Assembly (NCBI GenBank): GCA_000444245.1
Contig: ATSW01014103.1
Location: 1 to 25,288, forward strand
Source: Botryllus schlosseri
Taxonomy: Eukaryota > Chordata > Ascidiacea > Stolidobranchia > Styelidae
DNA: 25,288 nucleotides
Direction of reading: 5' to 3'
Shown: one piece after another, positions 1-12,300 of the stretch
How the letters are laid out: each line of letters begins with the position of its first letter
Position numbering within the stretch: position 1 is the first letter of the stretch
Made by a program: the position numbers and the translations under genes
Notes under the pieces: generated by a model
Told to the model about the DNA's origin: nothing
The model's input: the letters and a program-made list of their open reading frames with translations, nothing else
Databases searched by the model: none

Positions 1-179
1 AGGATTAGTGGCATTTCGCTCTAATTAGTTTACAATTATCCAGCTGTCCAAGTCTGCCTGATGCAAAGAGAAGAAAATGAGCTGCACATCACAATGTCTA
101 GTCACTTTTCCGACATGGCCAAACAGCTCCCACCTGCTAACCACTGACACCGCAGGTGTTAATGACAATAGCCACTCAC

Positions 180-350
180 TTTCCGCAGTGTTGAGTTTTT
201 CAACAACCCGATTCAACATGCACGCTCCCAATTCATTGAGGACGTGTCCATTGCGACGAATGATTGTAGTCTTGAACTCTTCCCTATTTGTGGAATCCAC
301 GTTGTAAGAGGATACGATATTGGTGTCTCTGGAAGAACTCCTTTTGCCAT
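180..350 (-). CDS. EDRF1: EDRF1 coding exon 16
   Basis: The exon begins after a CTGACAG acceptor with a polar stretch (GKRSSSRDTN) and then reads REEFKTTIIRRNGHVLNELG and ACMLNRVVEKL, matching human VQVLKRMGNIRNEIGVFYMN. It ends GAAA|GTGAGT in phase 1, so the gene continues to the left of the window. Confidence 0.93.
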
Positions 351-3300
351 CTGTCAGTAGCACACTCGTATTAGTTTCGTGTTAGCTTGCACAGACAACG
401 CTTCTCTGACTACCTTTCATTTTCATGCTAGTTTTAGTTCTAGTTGCGCATTAAAAAATGAGTCGCCCAACAACTAGTGACCACGTGTCATCGTTCAGCA
501 ACAGCATGAATCATGATACAGGTGTTCTGCTGTGTGATATTCTTGCAGAGATTGCTAGCTCAGAGTGACCGCTACTAATAGTGGTAGAACAAGGGGCTGG
601 ATTCCTCGGGTGTGACAAACAATCCGAGTTGGTCATAGTAGAGAGCGTTGTTACCCAAGTAGAAGTAAAAGAACGCCATCACTTTCTACTCAAGTACAAG
701 CACGCAAGTACATTTGGTGGAGGACTCGTATACTTTTGGCAGTTCATCCGAGATGGTTACTTGTAACGGAATCAGTTCATCCGAGATGGTTACTTGTAAC
801 GGAATCAAAGATGCATCTTTGCCACAAGTAACCCCAGACACAGGTGTCATCTTCGAATACATATTCAGTTAATGTGATACGAGGGCTGTTTTACACATAT
901 TACAAAGTGATCCAAAAACGATTTTTTACTTTTCAATACAAGAGTTTTGTCATCAATGGTCAGACGTAGTCAAAGTAGTCAGCATTCTACCCAGTACAAG
1001 TAATGCCGTGACTTTTTACTTGATGAGAAGTTGTCATTTCTGTGACGAGTCGAAACTTGCTTCAAAGTAAAAAATGAAGGCATGAAATGTGCTCAAGTAC
1101 TAAGAAGTAGTGTTGGGAAGAAGTCACAAGTCATCTTAAGTCATTGCACATTTTAAGTTGAGTCAAGTCAAGTCGATCGATTTTTTTGGAGGCGACTCAA
1201 CTCAAGTCACGAGACAAGTCATTATTCAATCAACGTTGCATTTTCGAAGAACGAGGGATGCTCGAGTCATTTCATTTTGTTAGCTGTTTGAAATACAGAT
1301 TAAGTCAGTCGCCACTTATTTCGGGCAGAGCAACGAATATAGCGTTAAATATATTTAAAAAAGGTGTTGTATCGCTAACACAATCGCAGAACTGCTTTAA
1401 ATAGGTATGCAACTGATAACCACAGTCTATCATTTTCAATAAAATTAGCGAATTGAATAAGAAACGGCCGAAAGTTGAAACACATAAATATGAGCACTTC
1501 GTTTTGGTCCATTTAATTGCGATAGAGCAATGGAAGCTCTGTAAAGTGCACTGTGCAGCCTTCGATTGATTGGTTGTTCCTACAGGTTTCACCGGCATGT
1601 CACGAACGGTCTGAACATATGCCAGATGCTGTGATTTTAATTGACGTCGCTGACTTCATGACTTGAAATTGACTCGTAAATTTTGCTCAGAGTCACGACT
1701 CAATCCACATTTCTGAGACACTGAGTCAAGTCATGACACTGCTAAAAAGCAGTACTTCACATTCCATAGCAGGAAAATCAGTGCTCACCCATCGAGGGGG
1801 ATTTCAGGGATTGGTCCGTCTTCACTTCCATCTTTGTAGTCAATTCCAACGCAGTTTCATAGCACTCGGCACACACGGAAAGGGCACACAGCATATCCCG
1901 ATGAATTTCAGTCATACGGTCGTATTGACCTCCTATTCGACGGCAAAGTAGGCGCTGAACTATATTCCGGTATGCGTTGAACATTCCCAAGATATCATTC
2001 AACACTCACCCGAACCAAATATCGCTTCGAGGGATTTCAAAATGGCTGCTTCGTACTCAACGGCAGAGTCAAGTTCCTCGAAATGTGACATTTTCGGATC
2101 GCTGCTAGCCCTGAAAGTAAGTTGGGAGTGAAGCTCAGAGGCAGACTGGTACAAACCCATCCTCTAGCTCAGTGATTCTCAAACCGTGTGCCGCCCCATA
2201 TTCATAAATAGTTAAAACAAGACATGCAGGCATGCATATGTGACCTAAAAGTGCTCAAACTGCTTCACAGCTGGTAAATAAGCATATGTTACCGTTACAG
2301 AAAATGCATCAAGCAATCTTTCTGCAGAAGAATAGCTCATTGATATAGGAAATGTCCCGTTTTTTAAATGCCATTTCCACAAAAATGGATAAGTTATGGT
2401 CGCCTCATTTCAAATCCTACATCATGATAGCTGCAAGAGCTATCAGAAATTTATTGATTTTTGCATCCGTGCATTCATGCCAATGTGAATATAGCTTCTT
2501 TGTTCTGACTAAATTTTAAAACTGTGTACATATGAGACTGTCTGAAATTCAAGACGGATTGCGGATTACCACATTATGTTCATTTCAAAAAGCAACAGTG
2601 TTGTAAGCGTGGCCCGAGTGTTTATCAGTTTTTCAAGTGTGCCACAGGCCAAAAACGTTTGTGAGTCACTGCTCTAGCTACACCACTAAGTCTTGAGCTA
2701 GCAACGGTTGCAAGAATATCACACAACAGAGCACCGGTGTCACGATTAGAGCCGTGAGACGACACCTGTTTTGTAGTTGTTAGGTGCCCATTTCATTTAT
2801 AAATGAACCACCAGCACTGGAACTACTAAAAAAAGCAGTAGCTACTTGACCTTCAACCAAATAGACTGGTAGTGCCTACTGCTTAGAGGTGATCAGCAAA
2901 GAAGCACTTGTACTTTTCAAGCACTGCACTAGGTATTGCCTGCTTGCTCAGGCGGTCAAGTTTCGACTACGTTCCACTCTACTTGAATATTGTCTTGGCC
3001 AAACTACTTGTCACGTTTTGGATTTTGAAAAGTTGACGCGATTTTGAGATAAGTTTGTATCAATTTTATGAGTCAATTTGTCATGAGTACCTGGTGGAAT
3101 GGTCACTGTGTCACCGCAACTGGAAATATTTTCCAAGATTGTCGGGTTATTCGTCGTAAGGGTAACATTTTTCAATATTGACAGTAGTAGCCACCTCTGA
3201 TTAGCTGCCGAGAGTAAGCTATATGACCCATCGAGAAAATCTACCTTCTCAAACTTCATAGTGCGGATGTAAAAATGGAAAGTATGAAAAGTGTCGTGTG

Positions 3301-6300
3301 AGTTGCTGTACATAGCAGATTTTCTCAAGGAGCTTATAGTTACTTTAAGCAGTCAATGGAAATCACTATTTCTTTCATCAGAGTGAAACAAACCATCTTA
3401 AAACTACTTTCTAAATTTTCAATATCAAAAATGTGAAAATAGCTAATCTTGTATTAAAAAGAAGACAACTTGGGTACTCTGATCTTGAATAATTTTAAAG
3501 TAGTTTTGGCATGTCTTGGAAATTGCTACTACTACTTGCAATATAGTGGCTATATATTGTAGCAATATAATATAGTAGCAATATAGCTGACTATTTTGAC
3601 CACCTCTGGCGAAGTGAAACTAATCGTTGAAATCGCCGATAGCAAATAAAATTTCAGAGCACACCGTCCTACCTCATCTCATGAACCAATTTCAATTGCA
3701 CTTCGCCGCAGAGCGAGAGGAGGTTTGGCATCAAGAGGTCGAGCTCAAGAGCATGCACCGATTCAACCGAAGACGAGTCGTGGATTTGCGATTGGCTCTT
3801 TAGGAAATCCAGAGTCTCTGAAATCAATTTCAGGAAATATCACACCTTGTTAAGGGTTCTGAGATTTGTAGGGAGAAATCTTGGATTTTCCATCCAAACG
3901 ATTTCAATAGGAATATGTCATATTCACATGAACAGACACTTAGAGGTACAGGATTTCAATATATAATTGAATAATATGAATAATTCATCATGAAATAAAC
4001 GTAAATGAAACCCGTCAGGGGTAATCGTTTGCAACTAGCAGAGATTTCAAAACAACTTTGTACATCAGCGGTCATATCACCAAATCTGACATCACCGACA
4101 TGGAAAATTTGAATAGAGCCGAATAGATGGATGAAGCTCAATGTGCCATTTTGAGATTATTAGAATTTTTTGAGCCAGTGATGTCATATTTGATGACACC
4201 ATGGTTTTTACTCTCAAATGAATCCTAATCTTTGATAATCAAGTCTGAACCTTCAACGGCGAAAATACAATGGAGCTCGCTTGGAAATTGCAAACGAAAA
4301 ATTTTCACTTATGGACCCATTTAGGGAGTTATCTTTACCGCAACAGCGCAACGCCAATCTCGATCTCTTCAATGCAGATCCCAGCTTTCCAACAATGTTG
4401 GCTTTTTCTGCCAATTTGAAATAAGCGATAGAAGCGTTCTTTGTCAAATCGCAGAGCAGTTTGTTGCCATTTGTCTGATTTGTAAAAATAAAAAAAATAA
4501 CTTTCAGTCGTTGTAGCAGTATGGAGAGAACCGATCAGAAAAATAGTAATAAAATTACTAGATAGAGTGATGCAACCAACGGGGCATAGGCGTGTCATCC
4601 CTCTTGCCATTTCACGCCCCAATTCTGGATAAGTAAGCAAATGTCACAATCAATTAAGAGGTGGTCACTATTGGAGCACTTTCACTTTTCCGACGTGGTC
4701 AAGTAGGCAGCGGAAACTTGCACTACTTTCTCAGGGGTTTTTGTCTCAGACTACTTCCACAGTTCTACTACTTACAATTTACACTGTGTATATGGAAAGC
4801 AGGAAGTAGTTTTGATCACTCTTATGCAAGAGCGGGCAACCCGTGGCCCGCGACAAGGTTCTGTGTGGCGCTGTGTGGTTCAAAATTAGTTATAACATTA
4901 GGTAAAATGGCAAGGCCAACACAAAAATTTGATTAGTCCGACCTCAAAATTTGATGACAAAAACATCAGGTCCGACGCATTGGCGTAACCAGGGCCAGCC
5001 ACATTTATCACAGATCTTCGTATATGATCATAATGTGGAATATTCCGCAGCAGATTTATTTGACTTGAAATTTTTCTTAGCATGTCTCATGATTTATTGT
5101 TATTCGATTTCTTGCTTTTCGTATTGGAGCCCCCTCCCGAAAATTATAAATATGCGCAATTTACGGAGTTGAGATAACGTGGCGTCGAACATGCAACTAT
5201 GCTTGTGTGCTCGCAGCGAGATCGCCGCCGATGGAAGATTTGCACAAAATGATAGAGGCATGTTCACCGAAACCTTCGATATTGTTATGTCTAAATGCCG
5301 AAAAATCCTGCCCTTGCCAAATGAGCCCAGTAGTACACAGAGGCGACCCCCAATAAGGGCAAGTAACATATTCCTATTCATTCATTACCTTTGAAAAATC
5401 TTGCGATTCGCGCGACCAGTGCATCAATGCACACCGCACAGTTGCTTACAGAGTTTTCATGGCATAATTGTTATCAATTTTAAAGCGTAGTAATACAAGT
5501 CTTGTTCTCAAAGTTACCTAATTCGGTTCACTCCTGTCAGACGACTAAAAAGAAGTCATCCACATTCAAGTGGCCAGAGCAATGGTTCGTAAATCTCATG
5601 TGGGCATTTGGCTGAAAAAGTTGCCCTCCCGCTGTTTTGCGTAAAATAGTCGCGAGAACCTCATCAAATGAGTCATTCTGCGCAGCGATACATTTTCCAA
5701 TTTCTAGAGTGCCCAACCTCTGATTAGTTGTCTCAAAAGTATGTGAATCGTCGACCAAATCTACTTTTCGAAACTACTTACCAGAGTACTTTTGAGACCT
5801 TTGCTACTTCCACTTGAACCAGTTTTGGTAGACCGTGGATATCGCTACTTCTACTCGAAATTGGATAGAAATAGTTCACATTGCTTCCAGGGCTTTGGAG
5901 CCGGAGCCCGGAGCTGGAGCCAGTTATTTGAGGGGTAGCTCCGGCTCCGACGTATTTCATAAGATGCTATTATATATGCAACCACCATATCGGCTGAGTT
6001 CACATAATTCAACAGCAGGCCTTCGAGAAATTAAGAATCTTTTCCTCTTTGGCGCTACCTTTTCCGAATAACCATGTTCCTGGGGAGCAGGAGCAGAGCA
6101 GTCATATGTTCAATGTTCAATTTTCATACATGAGTGCCGAACCTCGGTATTCGAAATATGCCTGTGAATATTGTGGGTATTCGGCATATCCGCAATTTCA
6201 TCATCAGCATAACCTTGTTGGTATACGGTTCGAAAAGAATGATCACTATGTATTACGCGAGATGAGAGAGAGGATAAAAACGGGATTCCGTTGCACATGT

Positions 6301-9300
6301 CGATATGAAGAGCACGAGCCGCGAAATTCCATCTCATCGTTGCTATGAATCGGATGAGCAAATACTCGTTCTTTCGTGATAGTTCTTCAATCGGGACGCG
6401 AAATTGGACAGTGTTATTGAGTATGCAATTATGCATGCTAAGTGGAATTCATTACTGCGCATCATCGTCATTCACTCCAGTAAGGATTTTCGAGTGTAAA
6501 TGGGGGATGGCAGAAGAGTAGCCCAAAACCCCACGGTATTTAATGTTGGAGACAAATTACTGATTTGATACGCGATTTCCAATGTCGTGGCGCACAAGAC
6601 TTAACGGTGATAGGCGCCACTCTTTTTCTTCTTCCAATATATAAATAAACGCAATTTACGATTTGTAATCATCCGTTTCGTAAATTCATTCTTGATGTCA
6701 GCATGATACTCTAGTATTCCCGGATTATCGCGCACTGTGACTTGTAAATGTGCAATGTGCATACTGCATAGTTTAATTCGTTATGGGCATGGCGCAATGT
6801 GCATGACACAGTGTTTAATTCGATTATTCGATTCGTTTCAACGGGAAAATATTATATTTCGATAGACTCGACCGACACCGGATGGACTGGTAACGAGTGC
6901 ACCAATATCAAACGTCAAACCATTAGCCATTTGGTATACAAATCTAATTTCTATTGATCACGTTGTTATATCCGACCATATTACTTTTACGACAGTTACA
7001 GTTGAATAATAATCGCACATTTAAAGATTGAATTGAGCTGTATGGCTTAATGTTAACGAGTACAGTGCCAGTGGTAAAACGCCGCATCATAATTTGAATG
7101 CTGTACAACAGCGATGGCACGGAGTAGCGTTCTAGTGAAACTATGATGTTATCGACAATTGACAAGTAGTCATTATGTCGTCACAAGCCGGTACGGCGGC
7201 ACCTATGTTTTCAAGCATCCGATGTTACTGACGGCTGACAGACTCTAGATTACTATAGACAACTAACCTACGGGTAAATTAGTAGACCATATATACCAGG
7301 GGCGGCCAACCTTTTCGGCTAAAGGGCCAAATGAAATTGACAAACGAGTGCGCTGCCCACTAGCCGCGCCAGGCGCGAGAAATTTTCAAAGGTAATATTA
7401 TTAATACTTGGGTATATTGCGGGTCGACTGTATACCGCCCGCTGGGCTCAGTTTGCTAGGACAGGAGTATTCAGCATCTCGAAATATCGATATCGAAGAT
7501 ATCCGCTAATATACGACAATCATTTTGTGCCTACATTTCATCGTCGACGATCTTTCTGCGAGCGCAAACGCGAAAATACTTTCTCTCGTAATTGCGAATA
7601 TAGTTAGACTCAATCGGCTAAATCAGGCGTTTTTTCATTTTCAGGTGGGGGTAGGCTACAAAGAAAGAAATCGTGTGACAATTAAACACGCGATGCGTGA
7701 AGAAAAATCTTACTACTTTTTTTAGTTTATCGTAATGTACGACGATTTTCTAAAAATGTGACCGGACCCTGGATCTGCCAATGCGTCGGAACTGATATTT
7801 TAGTTATCAACATCCCAAGTGTCGCGGCCAGACTAATCATATTTTTGGTTGGCCTTGCAAGTTCACAATCTGAGCAATTCAATTTCAATAATATAACAGG
7901 GAATTTCGATAATATAATGGGAAATTAGCTCGGGGGGCTACTCAAAACCATCTCGTGGGCAAAGTATGGCCCGCGGGTTGCCCGCCCCTAATATAGACAG
8001 ACACCTTCGATAGTTTTCAGAGCCGGAGCCGGAGCAGTGGTAATAATGCGGCTCCGTAGCTGGAGCCGGAGCTAATGTATGATAGAAGAAAGCTCCGGAG
8101 CCGGAGCTGGAGCAATGCAAATTTGCGGCTGCTCCAAAGCCCTGATCGCTTCTGCATTTACTTGTGTACCAACGATGACTGCTTTGACCATTTCCGGATC
8201 AATTGCAACATGCTTCGCCTTATGCCAGTGATGCTCTATCGGGGGTCCGCGAAACCTCCAAATTTGAAAAATGCTTCATAACCTAATTTGTATTTTTTTT
8301 AATTAGAGAAATCACGAAGAAGAGTAGCTTCATAACTGCTAAAACTTCAGGACTCGCATAAACAGAATGACCGTCGGACACAAAATATTCTACTGCACTA
8401 ACTCATTCTAATTGCCAAACTGTCAATAGCCCACCGATACAAACATATTGCTGATTGGAGATGTTTGGTTGGGGTTTCGGAAATAAAGTGCATTTTCTCC
8501 TTTGATATACTGGGGTCCACAAAAAGGGTGAGAACCACTGCCTTGTGGTCACCTCATTTACCTGATCCAATCTGAAACATATGTTTTGAATGTGGAACAT
8601 TTTAACACGGACAACAACAGAATGCCAGGATACATGAAAACACCAAATTGGAAATCATCACTGTTCATTCAGATATTACGCCCATATGGCGATAACATGA
8701 AAAAATGAGTAGTTCATTGCAATTTCATGGACCCCTTAAAACCAATTCACGGCCCACTGTGTAAGAACCCATACACTAGGGAGGCTCCTACAATACCAAT
8801 GGAAAGGCCAATGCATTAGGTGTTGATCAATGATCAGCCTGGTCGAAACAGCCCACCAGTGACGCTAACGTATTGTAATATTCACCTGCGGATCCCCCAA
8901 CAAAATGTCGAATCCCATCACGATGTGCCTCAGTGACTCAAGACAATCCTTTTCTACTTCTGCCGGCACGCCACGGGTATCTTGGGAGTGATGACCTGAA
9001 ATCCACAAAATAAATTCATAACGAGACGCGATTGTTGATATCCAATGTTCTTTCCAATTCTCTACTAGTTGCTGGGAACTATTTCAGTTCATTTCAATAT
9101 CGATGCATTATTTAATTGTAGACATCAAACGTGTTACATTTCTATCAAAATTCAATTCTCAAACAAAAAGGTGCAAAGGCTGTACGTGTACACCAAGGAA
9201 CACCCAGATAAGTTTGGTTACATACAAGAAAATCGAGGTTTGGAAATATGACTCACTTTCTGAAGAAGGTGATAATGAGACAAACTTTTTGGGATAGTAT

Positions 9301-12300
9301 AGGTCTGACACGCTCGAGATGGACGCTATCTCGGTGCAATTATCGTGTTTTGCCTCCCGTTCTTGTAAACTTTCCTCTGAAAATATGGCCGCGATAGTAA
9401 TTCAGCGAAATTTCGTATGATAGATGTAAACATTAGATTAGCAGAGTGAATCGGGTATCATTTATGATGCTGTCACAAGATGAATGATGTGGAAAGTCAA
9501 AATATGGTTCTTTTACGCAACCACAAACATTATAATGCCAGTTCTGCATCACATTAAAATTTTATATTTTTGTCGACCATACCAATCTCACTGCATTTTG
9601 TGACAATGCAGTGGGTTGATGGGAATGTTGCAAACATGTCATTTTCACTAGCGTGTATAGCTTCGCACACTACATATTTTGTATGCTGCAATATGATCAA
9701 CCGCGATTTTAAGGATATTAATGGTAGAAAATGATATCAAAATTTGGCTAGAAGCGTATCATTTTAGTGCTCAACCATCTCTCACTACTTGACTCAAATC
9801 ATTAGAATGGACTCAATTCAGATTTGAGCAATCGAATCACTGTGCAGAGACATACTAAATAGGCTACACTCATTCCTATTTATAATAACAAATCTCTGTG
9901 AAATAAGAAACACATTACTTCCTTCCAACTCCCAACAGTAGAGAGTTTGTTGCAAAGAACAAAGTCCAAGGCTCTAATACAGAAGTTCTTAACCAGGGTT
10001 CGCTGGGCCAGTCTCCTGGGTTCGGTGGAGGTGAACAGACACACCCGACTTCTACAGAAGCCCCACTGATTTATATATTCTTGTTCCCTTTCATGTGAAA
10101 ATCATGTTTTGATGGTCTTGTTCTTTTGGTGATGAATAGTTCATATTACGCACCAGTTTTCTAAGGTAATGTAGACTATTAGAAGTGTTTGTTTTTGAGA
10201 TGATAGGTGAAAATTTGGGGAACACCGATGGATTGCAGATCAACGTCGGGTTCCACAGGCTAGTCAAGATTGAGATCCCCCGCTCTACTGGAAGTCACAT
10301 CATTGCTCACTCAAGCACACTGACCTGCCTCGGAATACGCTGCACACGTATCACAAGTCTTCCAATCTTTCGGATGAGAATAGGAATCTACAAATACAAA
10401 GAAAAATCTAATATCAAGGGACATGCAGTATGCAAAATGCACATACAACAGTGCTAGCCACAAAAAAGTGGCAAATAGCATCCAGTTGTTGTTGTCAACT
10501 TGAGCAGAAAGAAAACTCTCCCAGCATGGGCATGGGCATTGGGCAGCTTCAAGAAAAAAAGCGCGAAAGGAAACCTACAAAACAAACCTTTAAACGTTTC
10601 AGTGCCAATAAATTAAAAGTTAACAACTTGCAGAACAGTTGACCTTGAAGTTCTCATGTCATGTCATGTCATGTCAGTCGTACCAGTTCATTGTTCGAGC
10701 ATTCTACTATAAAATGAAGATCTGAAAGTTCCCCAGTCAGCAGTTTCAATAAGTAGAATTGGTCGATGGGTCACACACTTCTAAATGGTAGTCTTCGAAA
10801 TGACAAGTGCGTCTCCACTACGAACGCAAAACGGCCAATGACAATGAGGTGCAATTTTCGGAAAATACATTTTGTTACCATGATAATTTCACTTAGAACC
10901 GTAATGTATGCACATCTACTTTCTACTTGACGATATCCAAAGCAAAAAAAAGTAATGAGCTTGGCCTAAAAACCTGTTAAAGTTCAAGTGGAAGTCACTA
11001 AAAACATAACCACTTGAACAATTAGTCTAGAACAGCTAAAACCTACTTGTAGTACATGGAAAAAGTAGAACAACTTAGTTACCGACCACCTGTGACGATG
11101 ACTCGAGTCGCATATTCTATTTCGAACGAAGATCATGGCCCAAGCGGAATGTGACTTGAAATTCCAATCGAAACCTGTGGGAATAAACTTACAATCTTGT
11201 TTGCTTTCGGACTGGCTGTCCATATGCGCGCCAATCTTCAATTGCGGCAGAAAGAGGGAGGAGAGAAGACACGCTGCATGACCGGCCACTTCCTGGTGCT
11301 TGGTTTGATCCAGGAGTTGGACGCAGTGAAGGAGTAATTTGCGGACGGTATTGTGATGATTGCAAGAATCCTGGCTCTGTTGAAAATAAGGAACTGCTAA
11401 AGCACTATCATGATCTCACATTGTCGCAATTCCTTTTACCAAAGCTGGCCACATTGATTCGAGTGCTCAAATCTGAATCGAGTAGTAATTCTACTGATTC
11501 GCACAGAGTGGTGAGCGATGATTCTTTCGAGCATGGAAATGATACGGTCCATGCCACTAGCAGTTACTTTATTAACGAAAATTATGGTTTCAATAATAGC
11601 ATTTTCCTCTTGGTCGAATCGTGGTATACAAAACGTAATACAGTCGTGGAAATGGCACATTTGTAAAGTCTTGATCAACCCACAGCATGGTTACATCGTG
11701 CAATGAGATGGGTGCCGTATGTCAATACATCAGTCGGTTTCACAAGTAATCAACAGATAGCCATTACCTGCATGAGATTCATGGCAGTTTTGTATAGTAG
11801 CATTGCCACGGAGATCACGTAGGGATTCTGATGTTGACTGCCTTGTGCGTCTCCACCACTGCCCTGACAGAGAGTGCTCAAATCGTACAGTTTTATGACA
11901 TCGTCGCCACTACCCTGCAATAGAACAAGCCTGTCTATCATACGTCACAGGAATGGTGAATACAGTCCCTACGACATAATGTCACTAGGATATATATACC
12001 GGTATATTCAATAGAAATAATATTAATTTGTGAATTCCATGATTCATATTCGAACGGCATCAAAACGAATCCGCCAGGGTAATAGCAAAGGACCATCATC
12101 TAAACCATGGCTTCTTAACCCGTAGGCTCTGTGCCATGCTTGCCCTACTCTCGAACCGGTGATTCCTACCCATACCACCAATGTTCCCTCTAATTTTTGA
12201 CGAGTCTGCGCGGGTGCCTTTATTTTGTACATGCAAGCTAATGAAAAGCTAATTAAGCTAATGAAACGCTAATTAAGCTAATGAAAAAGTAACCTAATGG

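Noticed and set aside
4335-4640. 101-codon minus-strand frame overlapping exon 12
   Set aside because: It is a shadow in another frame; exon 12 (4339-4474) has the conserved frame and proper splice sites.
5537-5758. Minus-strand open frame of 73 codons considered as the missing EDRF1 exon
   Set aside because: The segment is shared with the repeat at 2884-3608 and has no similarity to EDRF1.
6049-6436. Open frames on both strands, one with C-E-Y-C-G resembling a zinc finger
   Set aside because: They lie inside the 5888-8144 element, lack a complete zinc-binding pattern and show no transposase similarity.
10185-10457. Plus-strand open frame of 90 codons, and a minus-strand exon-like segment near 10310-10370 with a phase-compatible donor
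   Set aside because: The plus frame has no coding signature. The minus segment (WKTCDTCAAYSEA) would fit the phases between exons 10 and 11, but does not resemble EDRF1, and exon 10 already joins exon 11 directly with the expected Cys.
11421-11706. Overlapping open frames on both strands beside exon 10
   Set aside because: They lie in intron 9, have no splice sites in a compatible phase and no recognisable content.
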